Positions 16,775 to 25,271 of a stretch of DNA of 64,000 nucleotides are shown piece after piece (the stretch's first letter is position 1; every line of letters begins with the position of its first letter). The stretch covers positions 1 to 64,000 of the forward strand of contig JBNAVN010000004.1 of the NCBI GenBank assembly GCA_049700315.1, read 5' to 3'. A program made the translations under genes and the position numbers. The notes beneath the pieces are model-generated. The model worked only from the letters and a program-made list of their open reading frames with translations, was not told where the DNA came from and made no database searches. The DNA comes from JAOAFX01 sp049700315. Its GTDB lineage: Bacteria; Hydrothermota; Tepidihabitantia; SM23-42; JAOAFX01.

Positions 16775-16791
16775 AATTTCCGAACACCCAC
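16775..16791 (-). repeat. Right terminal inverted repeat
   Basis: AATTTCCGAACACCCAC, the exact inverse of 16149-16165. The copy at 168-184 differs by one base. Confidence 0.85.
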
Positions 16792-16798
16792 AATAGAT

Positions 16799-16826
16799 AT
16801 TGTAATTATAAATCAAAAAAAGTCAA
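16799..16826 (-). promoter_or_regulatory. Promoter of the BNR gene, displaced by the element
   Basis: TTGACT, 16 bp, TACAAT on the minus strand. Seven bases after the -10 the inverted-repeat element begins. Removing the element restores a leader of about 14 bases containing AAGGAGG before the BNR ATG, the same layout as the FG-GAP gene. Confidence 0.75.
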
Positions 16827-16839
16827 TAGACGACACTTC

Positions 16840-16867
16840 TTGACAGGTTAAGAATTTTGTGTAGAAT
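16840..16867 (+). promoter_or_regulatory. Promoter of ftsK
   Basis: TTGACA, 16 bp, TAGAAT. The ATG at 16873 is the sixth base after the -10. It is divergent from and only 13 bp away from the displaced BNR promoter. Confidence 0.75.
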
Positions 16868-16872
16868 TGAAT

Positions 16873-19170
16873 ATGCCAGTTCTCGCCTTGATTATCGCAG
16901 TTATAATACTGACCCTTGCGTGCACAGTTTTGATCTATGTTGCGCGCTTTTTGGACGAGAATAAGAAAAGAAAATTGACCGGCATCATTTCCCTGCTTTT
17001 GAGTATCCTTTTTTTGATCTCCCAAATTTCTTTTCTTTTGTTCCCCGAGCAAAGAAATAGAAATTTTGGCGGGTTATTTGGCTATTATTCGTCCCTCTGG
17101 GTATTTTCAATAATCGGACTCTATTTTCTTGTAGTTCCGGGAATACTTCTATACTTTGGTTATATTTACTTATTTGAAAAGGAAAGAAAAGATGGGTATC
17201 ATTTATTATATTTGATTCCCATCGGTGTGATTTTTGACATCATCCTTTCTTTGTTTATCAAATGGACCCCACTGAACAATATCACCAGTGGAGGACTCAT
17301 CGGTGATGTGATAAGGGATTTTCTAAGAAGATACTTTGGGGATGTAGGCACATATATTATCATTGCCTTTGGTATCCTTATCATTGCGTTTATGACGATG
17401 AAAAAATTCATACTTCCGAGAAGGACAGAAGAAAAGCCCCTGGCAAATGATAATAAACCAGAGCCCCAGGTTATTACTGAGCCTGAGATTGAAGAAGAAA
17501 TAGATGAACAGGGTGTAGTAAAAGAGAAAAAGCCTGTAATCAGAAAGAAGAAGGAAATTCCCAAGATTGATTTCAAGAATGAGTTTTTGAAACTCCTTGC
17601 CGAACCAACAAAAAAGGTCGGGGTAGATACTGCGATCCTGCAAAAAGAAGGCGATATTCTGGAACAGAGGCTTGCTGAATTTGATGTTCAAGGAAAGGTT
17701 ACTAATTATGAATCAGGACCAGTGATAACAAGATTTGAATTTGAGCCGGCACCGGGAATCAAGGTGAGCAGAATTGCCAACCTTGACAATGACCTTGCCC
17801 TGGCATTAAAGGCAACCAGGGTAAGAATTGTCGCACCAATTCCAGGAAAATCTGCAGTGGGAATTGAAGTTCCCAACAAGGAAAGAAGCCTGGTCTATTT
17901 GAAGAATTGTCTTCTTGATCCTAATTTTGATAGTAATCCCTCGCCCCTGGCAATTGTGCTGGGTGAGGATATTACCGGGAATCCCGTAAGTGATGATGTT
18001 TCAACGATGCCGCATATGCTCGTTGCAGGAACAACTGGTTCAGGAAAAAGTGTGTGCATTAATACAATAATTGCAAGTCTGTTATACCATACTACACACA
18101 AGGATGTAAGGTTCTTGATGATTGACCCAAAAAGACTGGAATTGCCAATGTATAATCCAATCCCTCACCAGTTGCGCAAAACCATTACCGAGCCAAAGGA
18201 TGCGGTTGAAGAACTTGAAGGACTTGTGGCAATTATGGAATCTAGGTATCGCGATTTTGCTCGGGAGAATGTGCGCGACATAGATGGCTACAATGAAAAA
18301 ATGCGCAAGAAGAACGGTGAAATCAAACCATACATAATCGTGATTGTGGATGAACTTGCAGATTTGATGCTCACTGCCCCAAGTGAGATTGAAGAGAATA
18401 TTACGCGACTTGCCCAGATGTCCCGCGCGGTGGGAATTCATTTGATCCTGGCAACCCAGAGACCATCGGTTGATGTCATCACCGGATTGATAAAGGCAAA
18501 TTTTCCCTGCCGGGTTGCATTTCAGGTTGCATCCAAAACTGATTCCCGAACCATCCTTGATATGAATGGCGCAGAATCACTATTAGGAAGGGGCGATATG
18601 TTGTTTTTGCCACCGGGCAAAGGCACACCAGTAAGACTCCATGGCGCATACATATCCACAGATGAAGTCTGTGGCATCAGCCGTTTGATCGCCCGGCAAT
18701 ATATGTTTGATTTACTGAAAGACATAGAGGAAGACCTGAATGAAATTGTAACCACAATCCTTGATGAAGAATTGTGGACGGTATTTGTTGACCAGGAAGA
18801 CCCAGCTTTTGATGAGAAGAAAAAATCCTTAATGAATATTATGCCTGCAGAAAAGGTTGAACAGATAATTGAAAATGGCTATTATCCTAAATTAGGAGAA
18901 GTTGTGGTAGAAGAAACGACCACGGCTGAGATTGGTGAAGGTGAAGTTGACCCAATGTTTCCCGAGGCAGCACGGCTCGTGTTCCGGCATCAGGTCGCAA
19001 GTGTATCTTTGCTACAAAGGAGATTGAACCTCGGTTATGCCCGGGCAGGAAGAATCATAGACCAACTTGAGGCCGCAGGCGTTGTGGAACCATTTCAAGG
19101 AAGCAAGTCAAGAAAGGTACTTATACAAAATCAGGAAGAACTTGAAGAAATTATTTTGAAATACCAGTAA
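16873..19170 (+). CDS. ftsK: DNA translocase FtsK/SpoIIIE
   Basis: Hexameric motor that pumps chromosomal DNA through the division septum. Four to five membrane helices occupy residues 1-185. A charged linker follows, then the motor domain with Walker A GTTGSGKSV (about 386) and Walker B IIVIVDELADLM (about 492). A C-terminal winged-helix gamma domain (ARLVFRHQVASVSLLQRRL) recognises polarity sequences. At 765 residues it is of normal length. A TTG at 16867 is in frame but lies within the -10, so the ATG at 16873 is the start, with a leaderless message. The 107 bp after the gene hold only repeat-like sequence. Confidence 0.95.
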   Translation: MPVLALIIAVIILTLACTVLIYVARFLDENKKRKLTGIISLLLSILFLISQISFLLFPEQRNRNFGGLFGYYSSLWVFSIIGLYFLVVPGILLYFGYIYLFEKERKDGYHLLYLIPIGVIFDIILSLFIKWTPLNNITSGGLIGDVIRDFLRRYFGDVGTYIIIAFGILIIAFMTMKKFILPRRTEEKPLANDNKPEPQVITEPEIEEEIDEQGVVKEKKPVIRKKKEIPKIDFKNEFLKLLAEPTKKVGVDTAILQKEGDILEQRLAEFDVQGKVTNYESGPVITRFEFEPAPGIKVSRIANLDNDLALALKATRVRIVAPIPGKSAVGIEVPNKERSLVYLKNCLLDPNFDSNPSPLAIVLGEDITGNPVSDDVSTMPHMLVAGTTGSGKSVCINTIIASLLYHTTHKDVRFLMIDPKRLELPMYNPIPHQLRKTITEPKDAVEELEGLVAIMESRYRDFARENVRDIDGYNEKMRKKNGEIKPYIIVIVDELADLMLTAPSEIEENITRLAQMSRAVGIHLILATQRPSVDVITGLIKANFPCRVAFQVASKTDSRTILDMNGAESLLGRGDMLFLPPGKGTPVRLHGAYISTDEVCGISRLIARQYMFDLLKDIEEDLNEIVTTILDEELWTVFVDQEDPAFDEKKKSLMNIMPAEKVEQIIENGYYPKLGEVVVEETTTAEIGEGEVDPMFPEAARLVFRHQVASVSLLQRRLNLGYARAGRIIDQLEAAGVVEPFQGSKSRKVLIQNQEELEEIILKYQ

Positions 19171-19277
19171 TTAAATCCTGAATTCCAAGAACCAAAGACC
19201 ACATAATGGTGAAAACAATTGGCTAAATGGTTATATGGTTGCGAAAAGCGTTTGGTCAGACTTTGTTCGTGTACCTT

Positions 19278-21074
19278 TTACTTTGTTATCACTACCTTCT
19301 TCTCTATTGGTTTGCCTTGATTCTCAAGTCTAATAAAATATACACCAGCAGGTACTGAATTGCCTGAGCTGTCTTTGCCATCCCAGTAAATGTCAAATTC
19401 GCCTGCGCCATTTGCCTTAAACAAGTTCTTTATCATTTTTCCATTATTATCGTAAATTCGCACAATTGCTGTGCCTTCCTGTGTGACCAGTTTTATCCTT
19501 ATCATTTGTCTTACAGGATTCGGGTAAACAGCTAAATCCACTGCCTTTTTCTGCTTTGCCATTTTTTCCTCAGTACCGACTATTGGCAGTATGGAAAAAG
19601 GCAGGGGATTAATGCCGATCGCCGAATCAGTTGCAGTAGATGCTGTGAATCTTATGTAGCAGTTTTCAGAACCCTGGGTATTTGATGGTATATGCCATTG
19701 ATAACGACAGTTGTTTTTCAGATTGGTTGCAATAGTTGTCCAGGGACCATTTGAACCAGTTGTGGATAATTCAAGTTTGATTGTTGCAGTTCCTGAAGGA
19801 ACTCCGCAGGTCCATCTTATGAATTGAACTGAACCACGATAGAATTTCTGTCCACCCCTGGGGAAAACCGGGAATATAAACAGACTCTCAGGTGTAGAAG
19901 ACTCTTTGTAAAATCTTGCACGGTTAGCAGAATTCCAGGAATCACCTTCATCATTGACCAGGGCAATGTCAGGATAACCATTATGGTCTGCATCTGCACC
20001 AACCCTGAATGCCTCCGGTGTTCCAGGACCTGGTGTTCTGAATGTAGTATCAAGCGCCCATCCTGCTCCACTGTTCCGCCATATCGTCACCGTGCTATCA
20101 CCATAGGCACAGAGATCCGTAAGACCATCAACATTCATATCACAGAGTTGAGTCAAATCATAAGGACCGGTTGAGGGCAAACCCGTGGAAAAAGACTGCC
20201 AGGTATTATTGCCCTGCCATATCCAGACCTCTACCCCACCACTTGAATTGCAGAATGCAAAATCCATATCACCATCATTGTCAACATCACCAAGAGATGG
20301 TCCCCTTCTACCAGAATTCCCACCCGGTGGCAGATTGCCATCAGCCAGCGAAAAACCGCCGGAACCATTGCCAAGATATATGCTACCATACTGGTGCCCT
20401 GCGCAAAAATCAGCATAACCATCGTTGTTCACATCACCGAATAGAAAATCCATTGTTGAATTACCACCTATGAATCCAAAGCATTGGTGCCAGGTTCCAT
20501 CAAGATGATTGATAAAAATGTGAATGCCATCATCTGCACCAAACGCATTGCCACCAAGGTCAAGGTCACCATCATTGTCAATGTCTGCAAAATCCGTGCA
20601 AAACATTCCCCAATAATTTGGGTCGCCGATTGAAATCCCATCATCCCAGGGTGTCCAGGTTTGACCTGTTCCATTGCCAAGGGCTACTTCCATTATTGAA
20701 TCACCAAAATCATTGTTTGAATAATTGTGATGCATGCCATAACCAATATCAAGTAAACCGTCATTATTTACATCACCAATTGCGATACCACCATAACCGA
20801 ATTCACCATTCTGATAGACATTCCAAACACCCTGACCATTCCCAAACCAGACCATTACGCCATGTTCCTGGGTATTCACATAAGGCGAGCCATGGTCACC
20901 GATAGAAAGAATATCAATGTTACCATCGTTATTTATATCAACCATCTCAAGTTCGGTTCTACCACCTTCCATTGCTGGATTCTCAAGTCCCTGAGAAGAT
21001 TCAATGTAGGTCAAAGCATATACCAGTGAGTAACAGATCAATATTGTCAGGAGCAAATATAATATCTTTCTCAT
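19278..21074 (-). CDS. Exported FG-GAP/VCBS repeat protein with C-terminal sorting domain
   Basis: A 598-residue secreted protein with a signal peptide (ILYLLLTILICYSLVYA). At least six FG-GAP repeats follow, seen as Ca-binding loops such as DINNDGNIDI, DVNNDGLLDIGYG, DIDNDGDLDLGG and DVDNDGDMDF. An Ig-like domain and a type IX-like sorting domain (LAVYPNPVRQ ... AGVYFIRLENQG) end the protein. It would form a calcium-stabilised propeller on the cell surface, probably for adhesion. The ATG follows AGGAGG and has its own promoter at 21091-21118. Confidence 0.82.
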   Translation of the reverse strand: MRKILYLLLTILICYSLVYALTYIESSQGLENPAMEGGRTELEMVDINNDGNIDILSIGDHGSPYVNTQEHGVMVWFGNGQGVWNVYQNGEFGYGGIAIGDVNNDGLLDIGYGMHHNYSNNDFGDSIMEVALGNGTGQTWTPWDDGISIGDPNYWGMFCTDFADIDNDGDLDLGGNAFGADDGIHIFINHLDGTWHQCFGFIGGNSTMDFLFGDVNNDGYADFCAGHQYGSIYLGNGSGGFSLADGNLPPGGNSGRRGPSLGDVDNDGDMDFAFCNSSGGVEVWIWQGNNTWQSFSTGLPSTGPYDLTQLCDMNVDGLTDLCAYGDSTVTIWRNSGAGWALDTTFRTPGPGTPEAFRVGADADHNGYPDIALVNDEGDSWNSANRARFYKESSTPESLFIFPVFPRGGQKFYRGSVQFIRWTCGVPSGTATIKLELSTTGSNGPWTTIATNLKNNCRYQWHIPSNTQGSENCYIRFTASTATDSAIGINPLPFSILPIVGTEEKMAKQKKAVDLAVYPNPVRQMIRIKLVTQEGTAIVRIYDNNGKMIKNLFKANGAGEFDIYWDGKDSSGNSVPAGVYFIRLENQGKPIEKKVVITK

Positions 21075-21090
21075 ATAGCCTCCTGAACTT

Positions 21091-21118
21091 ATTTTAACAA
21101 AAACTTAGCAAAAGTCAA
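21091..21118 (-). promoter_or_regulatory. Promoter of the FG-GAP protein gene
   Basis: TTGACT, 16 bp, TAAAAT on the minus strand. Sixteen bases including AGGAGG separate the -10 from the ATG, so this message has a short leader. Confidence 0.75.
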
Positions 21119-22668
21119 GGGGATGGAGGGATAGGATTGATGTATGTCAGCAAAAGGTAGATACTGAAAACAAAGAGCATAAAAAAATAAAACCACTCAG
21201 CAGGCTTCTTGCTTAATAGTGTATAAAAGAATATGACAAGTGAACACAGAATAGCACCAACAAAAACTCCCGGAATGAATACAGCAAAAAATACAAAACC
21301 AAGGCTGATTATTGCGCTTAAAGGCAGTCTGCCCATCATAGTATCACTTCTGTAAAAAAGAACTGGAAAAGTAATAATGCCATTTTGCTTGTCTGATTCA
21401 GCATCATTCAAATCCTTGGCAGTAAAACCAAAGGTCACACCCAATAATACCGCATAAATGAGAAGAGATGGCATCTGATTCAGTGCCTTTTCATAATACA
21501 CAACACTGTGACCAAGACCGATTGACAATAAGACGGCAAGTGAAAGAATGAATGTTGACACAAGTGGTAGTCTTTTCAGACGCACCGGAGGGACAGAATA
21601 CAAAACTCCCAAGAGCAAGAAAGATAACATAATTAAGAATGCTTGATAGTTCAAAATTGCAGAAAGAATGAGTACAATCAGGAATAGAAACAGACCGGCA
21701 AGTGAATAATAACTCTTTTTTATGCCTCTGACAATGGGATTTCGCGGTCGAGAAATGACATCAGCCTCAGCATCGAAAAAATCATTGAGAATCTGCAATG
21801 CCCAGAAACCAAGACATGGACACAGAAATATAATAATTATGGCGAGAGAATTGAATAAATCATTGTGGTCTAATATTTTTGATTGATGATTCGCCAGGAC
21901 AAAGCCTGCTACACCCAGACCACCATAAAACACCATCCTCTCAATGCGCATTGAAGAAGTTAACAGCTGAAAATCTTTTTTATTCAGGATAAAAAGATAC
22001 ATAAGAAAAATGATAATAAAAAATAAGGCATATATTGCTGAAAATTTCTGGGTGTCAGTTTTAAGAATGCCACCGATTAAGAAGAAATCCGCTGGTTTAT
22101 TGCAGGCAATCATTGTTGTGATCCCACCTGAAGATAGTATTGCTAACAGGATAATGAAAAAAATGGCTATCGCCTTCACAATTTTTGCCGTCTTCAGATA
22201 TCCGTATATTGCAGCAAAAAGACAAATCACGACAATAACAACTCTCTGCCCAATTGATATACCAACATCAGTCAATGACACAAAAGGATTGAGAAAATGC
22301 AAAAAATACCGTTGCAGATTTGAAGGATAAGAAATAAAACATCCACCACAGATGAGATGGTCTATGACTGGAATGAGAATTATCAAGCCAAAACCAATAC
22401 TCGCAATTTTTGTGACCCTGATTAAATCCTCACGAAGAATAACTGAGAGCAATATTGTTACAAGAAGAAAAGTGAACAGATAGAACAAAGGGAAATGAAC
22501 AAAATACATCAATAATACACGGTATGAAAATTTAGAATAGCCTATTGCATGAAATATTTCAAGAATCCCTTCAAAAAAAATCCTCAAGAAAATCCAGGAA
22601 ATGATAGCAAAAATGCAATGGCGGAGTCTGGAATGCTCAATAAATGAAATAAAATTCTGAATTTTCAT
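21115..22668 (-). CDS. UbiA-family prenyltransferase with long N-terminal membrane extension
   Basis: A 517-residue membrane protein. The C-terminal ~280 residues are a UbiA aromatic/lipid prenyltransferase domain with both Asp-rich motifs: NDFFDAEADVISRPRNPI and DLNDAESDKQNG. The first ~230 residues are another set of about six hydrophobic helices that I do not recognise. UbiA enzymes move a polyprenyl chain onto quinone precursors, haem, chlorophyll or glycerol lipids; the acceptor cannot be read here. The end overlaps the promoter of the FG-GAP gene. No local-type promoter precedes it, and it may be read from the GGDEF gene upstream. Confidence 0.78.
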   Translation of the reverse strand: MKIQNFISFIEHSRLRHCIFAIISWIFLRIFFEGILEIFHAIGYSKFSYRVLLMYFVHFPLFYLFTFLLVTILLSVILREDLIRVTKIASIGFGLIILIPVIDHLICGGCFISYPSNLQRYFLHFLNPFVSLTDVGISIGQRVVIVVICLFAAIYGYLKTAKIVKAIAIFFIILLAILSSGGITTMIACNKPADFFLIGGILKTDTQKFSAIYALFFIIIFLMYLFILNKKDFQLLTSSMRIERMVFYGGLGVAGFVLANHQSKILDHNDLFNSLAIIIIFLCPCLGFWALQILNDFFDAEADVISRPRNPIVRGIKKSYYSLAGLFLFLIVLILSAILNYQAFLIMLSFLLLGVLYSVPPVRLKRLPLVSTFILSLAVLLSIGLGHSVVYYEKALNQMPSLLIYAVLLGVTFGFTAKDLNDAESDKQNGIITFPVLFYRSDTMMGRLPLSAIISLGFVFFAVFIPGVFVGAILCSLVIFFYTLLSKKPAEWFYFFMLFVFSIYLLLTYINPIPPSP

Positions 22669-22725
22669 ACCAGATTAAATTGCGGGAGAAAATGATTTCT
22701 TCTTATCCTCTATTTCGCGCACTGC

Positions 22726-24747
22726 TTACTGCTTGGTGTCATACAAAATCGTCTCTACGCGGTTTCTACCAAGCTTTTTTGCCCGATACAATGCAAGATC
22801 TGCTTTCTGAATTAATTCCTGCGCTGACTGGGCAGATTGTGGATAGGTTGCAAGACCGATAGAAATAGTTGTTCCGACCCGGCCATATTTATTCAAAGAT
22901 ATTTTGACACCTTCAATTGCCGTGCGAACTCTTTCGCACACCTTGTATGCCGGAGTATTACCGGTCTCCGGAAAAATTATGGTAAATTCTTCACCCCCAT
23001 ACCGTGCTACAAGGTCTGTATCACGCACTGCCTTCTTCAATCCTTCGGCAACAGCAATTAAGAGTTGATCTCCAGCCAGGTGCCCATATTTATCATTGAA
23101 TTCCTTAAAATGATCAAGGTCAACCATTGCCAGGCTGACCGAACGTGAATATCCTCTGCCCCGTTTCAATTCATTCTCCAGGATTAAATCAAAGTGCCGG
23201 CGGTTGGCTATCTTTGTTAAGGAATCGGTAAGGGACATCTCTTTAGTTTCATTATATAGCCGGGCGTTTTCAATGGCAATTGCTGCCTGAGAGGCAAATA
23301 TGGAAAACATTCTTATATCTCGCTCGGTAAATGCATCAGGTCTTTCACTTTCAATGTCCATAACGCCAATCACTTCACCACGAAGAATCAAAGGAACTGC
23401 TGCCTCGGATTTAATAGAGGCTTTGCCTTTGATATAGAAAGGGACTTTGCTCACATCTGGCGTATAGAATGGCTCGCCAGTTGAGGCAACATAGCCAGTA
23501 ATACCTTCTCTCTTTTCAACACTGAGTCGCAGATCTTTGCCAACATATTCACGATAACCATACGCTGTCTTGAGATACAATTCGTTCCTCTTTTTATCAA
23601 GCAAGAATATAGCACAGTTTTCATAATTGAAAGTATTGCGAATCAATTCAAGAATTTTGCTGAGCACACCATCAAGCTCAAGAGTGGAAATAAGAGATTG
23701 GGCAATGCCGAAAGAAACCGATAACTCCCGACCGTGAGAAATTGCCTCTTCATAAAGAATTGCATTGTGAAAGGCAGTGCTCAACCGGTCACCAATGAGT
23801 TCCAAAATCCGCACAGTGCCTTCATCAAAGGCATTGGGTTCATTGCACTGAACATCAAGAACACCAATAAGTTTTTTCCCTATTTTCAGGGGTAATGCAA
23901 CTTCTGACCTTGTAGATGTCTGTCCAAAGGCAATATAGTGTTTATCTTTTGTCACATCTTCAACAATCATTGTTTTGCCTTCCTGTGCAACGGTACCAAC
24001 AATACCCTGACCAAATTTCATCTTTAAATTCCTTGGAACTTCATCTCTAAAACCCTTTGATAGTTTTTTTAATACCAGTTCCTCACCCTCTTTGACAAAT
24101 ATGGCAACATTAAATTTCTTAAAATATTCAAGAATGGATTCGGCAACGCTATCACAGATTTGCTTCATATCCAGACTCTTGGTCAAACGATGAACAATTC
24201 TGTTCAACATCGCAAGTTCTTTAGCCCTTTTCATTTCTTCTTCAACAAGCCTCGTATTAGCAATGATAACCGCGGCCTTTGACGCGATGTTGTTTAAAAA
24301 CAGTTCATCCTCCCAGGTATAGGCATTTTCATTTTTGTAATCTTGAATAGTCATTACACCTTCAACACTATTCTTGTAGATCATCGGAACTCCGAGCCAA
24401 CTGCGGGCATTTTTTCCGTGCGGGATTATTCCCATACGTCTGCAGAACTTCGCAAGATCTTTGTTAATGACCAATGGCTTTTTTGTTTTAATAACATATT
24501 CAGTCATACCTTTAGAAAGGGGTCGCGAAAATGGCGTAATCTCCCTGCCATTGATTGTATAAATTTCAAACCTGATGGTTTTTTCTGCAGAATTATACAA
24601 AGCAATATAGAAATTGCTTGTATCCATCACCTTGCTGATTTCCTTAAAGATCAGTCGGATGACCTTGCTCAGATTAAAGGATGAACCAAGAATTCGGTCA
24701 ATCTTACCAAGTAATGCAAGTTGCTGTTTCTCATTGACCAATTTCAT
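22726..24747 (-). CDS. Triple-GAF diguanylate cyclase (GGDEF)
   Basis: A 673-residue cytoplasmic enzyme predicted to make cyclic di-GMP from two GTP. Three GAF sensor domains occupy roughly residues 10-170, 180-340 and 345-500 (recurring GVPMIY, VALPLKIGKKLIGVLDVQ, VPLILRGEVIGVMDIE). A GGDEF domain follows with SLTDSLTKIANRRHFD and the active-site loop ARYGGEEFTIIFPET. No RxxD inhibitory site is obvious. The start at 24747 is the seventh base after the -10; the ATG at 24753 touches the -10 and cannot be transcribed. It probably works against the HD-GYP proteins at 11 and 46 kb. Confidence 0.92.
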   Translation of the reverse strand: MKLVNEKQQLALLGKIDRILGSSFNLSKVIRLIFKEISKVMDTSNFYIALYNSAEKTIRFEIYTINGREITPFSRPLSKGMTEYVIKTKKPLVINKDLAKFCRRMGIIPHGKNARSWLGVPMIYKNSVEGVMTIQDYKNENAYTWEDELFLNNIASKAAVIIANTRLVEEEMKRAKELAMLNRIVHRLTKSLDMKQICDSVAESILEYFKKFNVAIFVKEGEELVLKKLSKGFRDEVPRNLKMKFGQGIVGTVAQEGKTMIVEDVTKDKHYIAFGQTSTRSEVALPLKIGKKLIGVLDVQCNEPNAFDEGTVRILELIGDRLSTAFHNAILYEEAISHGRELSVSFGIAQSLISTLELDGVLSKILELIRNTFNYENCAIFLLDKKRNELYLKTAYGYREYVGKDLRLSVEKREGITGYVASTGEPFYTPDVSKVPFYIKGKASIKSEAAVPLILRGEVIGVMDIESERPDAFTERDIRMFSIFASQAAIAIENARLYNETKEMSLTDSLTKIANRRHFDLILENELKRGRGYSRSVSLAMVDLDHFKEFNDKYGHLAGDQLLIAVAEGLKKAVRDTDLVARYGGEEFTIIFPETGNTPAYKVCERVRTAIEGVKISLNKYGRVGTTISIGLATYPQSAQSAQELIQKADLALYRAKKLGRNRVETILYDTKQ

Positions 24748-24753
24748 AAGCAT

Positions 24754-24781
24754 ATTATATTGAAAACGAATTAGATGTCAA
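24754..24781 (-). promoter_or_regulatory. Promoter of the GAF/GGDEF gene
   Basis: TTGACA, 16 bp, TATAAT on the minus strand; ATG at the seventh base. Confidence 0.8.
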
Positions 24782-24790
24782 TATGGGCAT

Positions 24791-24932
24791 TGTACAAAAC
24801 GCTGACGCTGGGACAAAACGCTGACGCTGTACTGAACGTACTGCGTGCTGTGACAAAACGCCTCCGGCTGTACTAAACGCTAATGCTGTAATGAACGCAC
24901 TGCGTGCTGTACTGAACGCTGGCGCTGGACTG
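24791..24932. repeat. Degenerate ~20-bp tandem repeats
   Basis: About seven diverged units alternate AAAACGCTGACGCTG, TACTGAACGTACTGCGTGCTG-like and AACGCCTCCGGCTG forms. Each keeps an AACGC...GCTG frame and most contain a short palindrome (ACGCA/TGCGT). No coding frame is credible. The remaining bases to 25111 hold the next hairpin and AT-rich sequence. Confidence 0.65.
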
Positions 24933-24937
24933 TTCAC

Positions 24938-24954
24938 GGGACTGAAGTCCCTAC
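24938..24954 (+). repeat. Small variable-stem hairpin with CTAC tail
   Basis: GGGACT-GA-AGTCCC followed by TAC, a member of the seven-copy hairpin family. Confidence 0.5.
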
Positions 24955-25111
24955 TCCAAAGAGAGCTGGGTTTTAACCATAAAACTATCCAACTATCAAA
25001 CCATCTAACTAAGAGAACGTCATTGCGGACTTGTTTAATTTAAGATTCTTATGAAATAAATCCTGAAAAAAGTTTCCATCGTTATACGGTTGCGAAAGAC
25101 GTTTCGTCTTA

Positions 25112-25139
25112 TTGACTTTTTAAGGTTATTTGCTATAAT
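25112..25139 (+). promoter_or_regulatory. Promoter of tRNA-Thr
   Basis: TTGACT, 16 bp, TATAAT. The first base of the mature tRNA (25147) is the eighth base after the -10. A small hairpin AAGACG-TTT-CGTCTT lies just upstream. Confidence 0.8.
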
Positions 25140-25146
25140 CCAATAT

Positions 25147-25219
25147 GCCAGCGTAGCTCAGTCGGTAGAGCAGCGGTTTCGTAAATCGCAGGTCACCCGT
25201 TCGATCCGGGTCGCTGGCT
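25147..25219 (+). tRNA. tRNA-Thr (CGT)
   Basis: A full cloverleaf of 73 nt: acceptor GCCAGCG/CGCTGGC, D arm GCTC/GAGC, anticodon stem GCGGT/ATCGC with loop TTCGTAA (anticodon CGT), T arm ACCCG-TTCGATC-CGGGT. The discriminator is T and CCA is not encoded. The promoter geometry puts transcription start at the tRNA's own 5' end, give or take a base. Confidence 0.95.
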
Positions 25220-25271
25220 ATTCACGATTGATTACACAGATGGAAAAATCTTATCACACAGATATACGACA

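Larger units (their letters stand above)
16149..16791 (-). mobile_element. 643-bp inverted-repeat element carrying a DUF559 endonuclease
   Basis: The boundaries are perfect 17-bp terminal inverted repeats (GTGGGTGTTCGGAAATT). The flanking heptamers AATTGAT and AATAGAT match at six of seven positions, consistent with an aged target-site duplication. Inside are a duplicated ~30-bp block with a GC hairpin (16268-16288), one DUF559 nuclease gene and a ~120-bp segment almost identical to positions 65-184. No transposase is present. The element sits between the -10 and the Shine-Dalgarno of the BNR gene. Whether the nuclease moves the element itself is inference. Confidence 0.8.

Noticed and set aside
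22680..22862. Short plus-strand frame at 22.7 kb
   Set aside because: It mostly overlaps the GGDEF domain coding region on the other strand and has no promoter.
24751..24753. ATG at 24753 as start of the GGDEF protein
   Set aside because: It touches the -10 hexamer, so it could not be within the transcript; the next ATG fits the leaderless rule.
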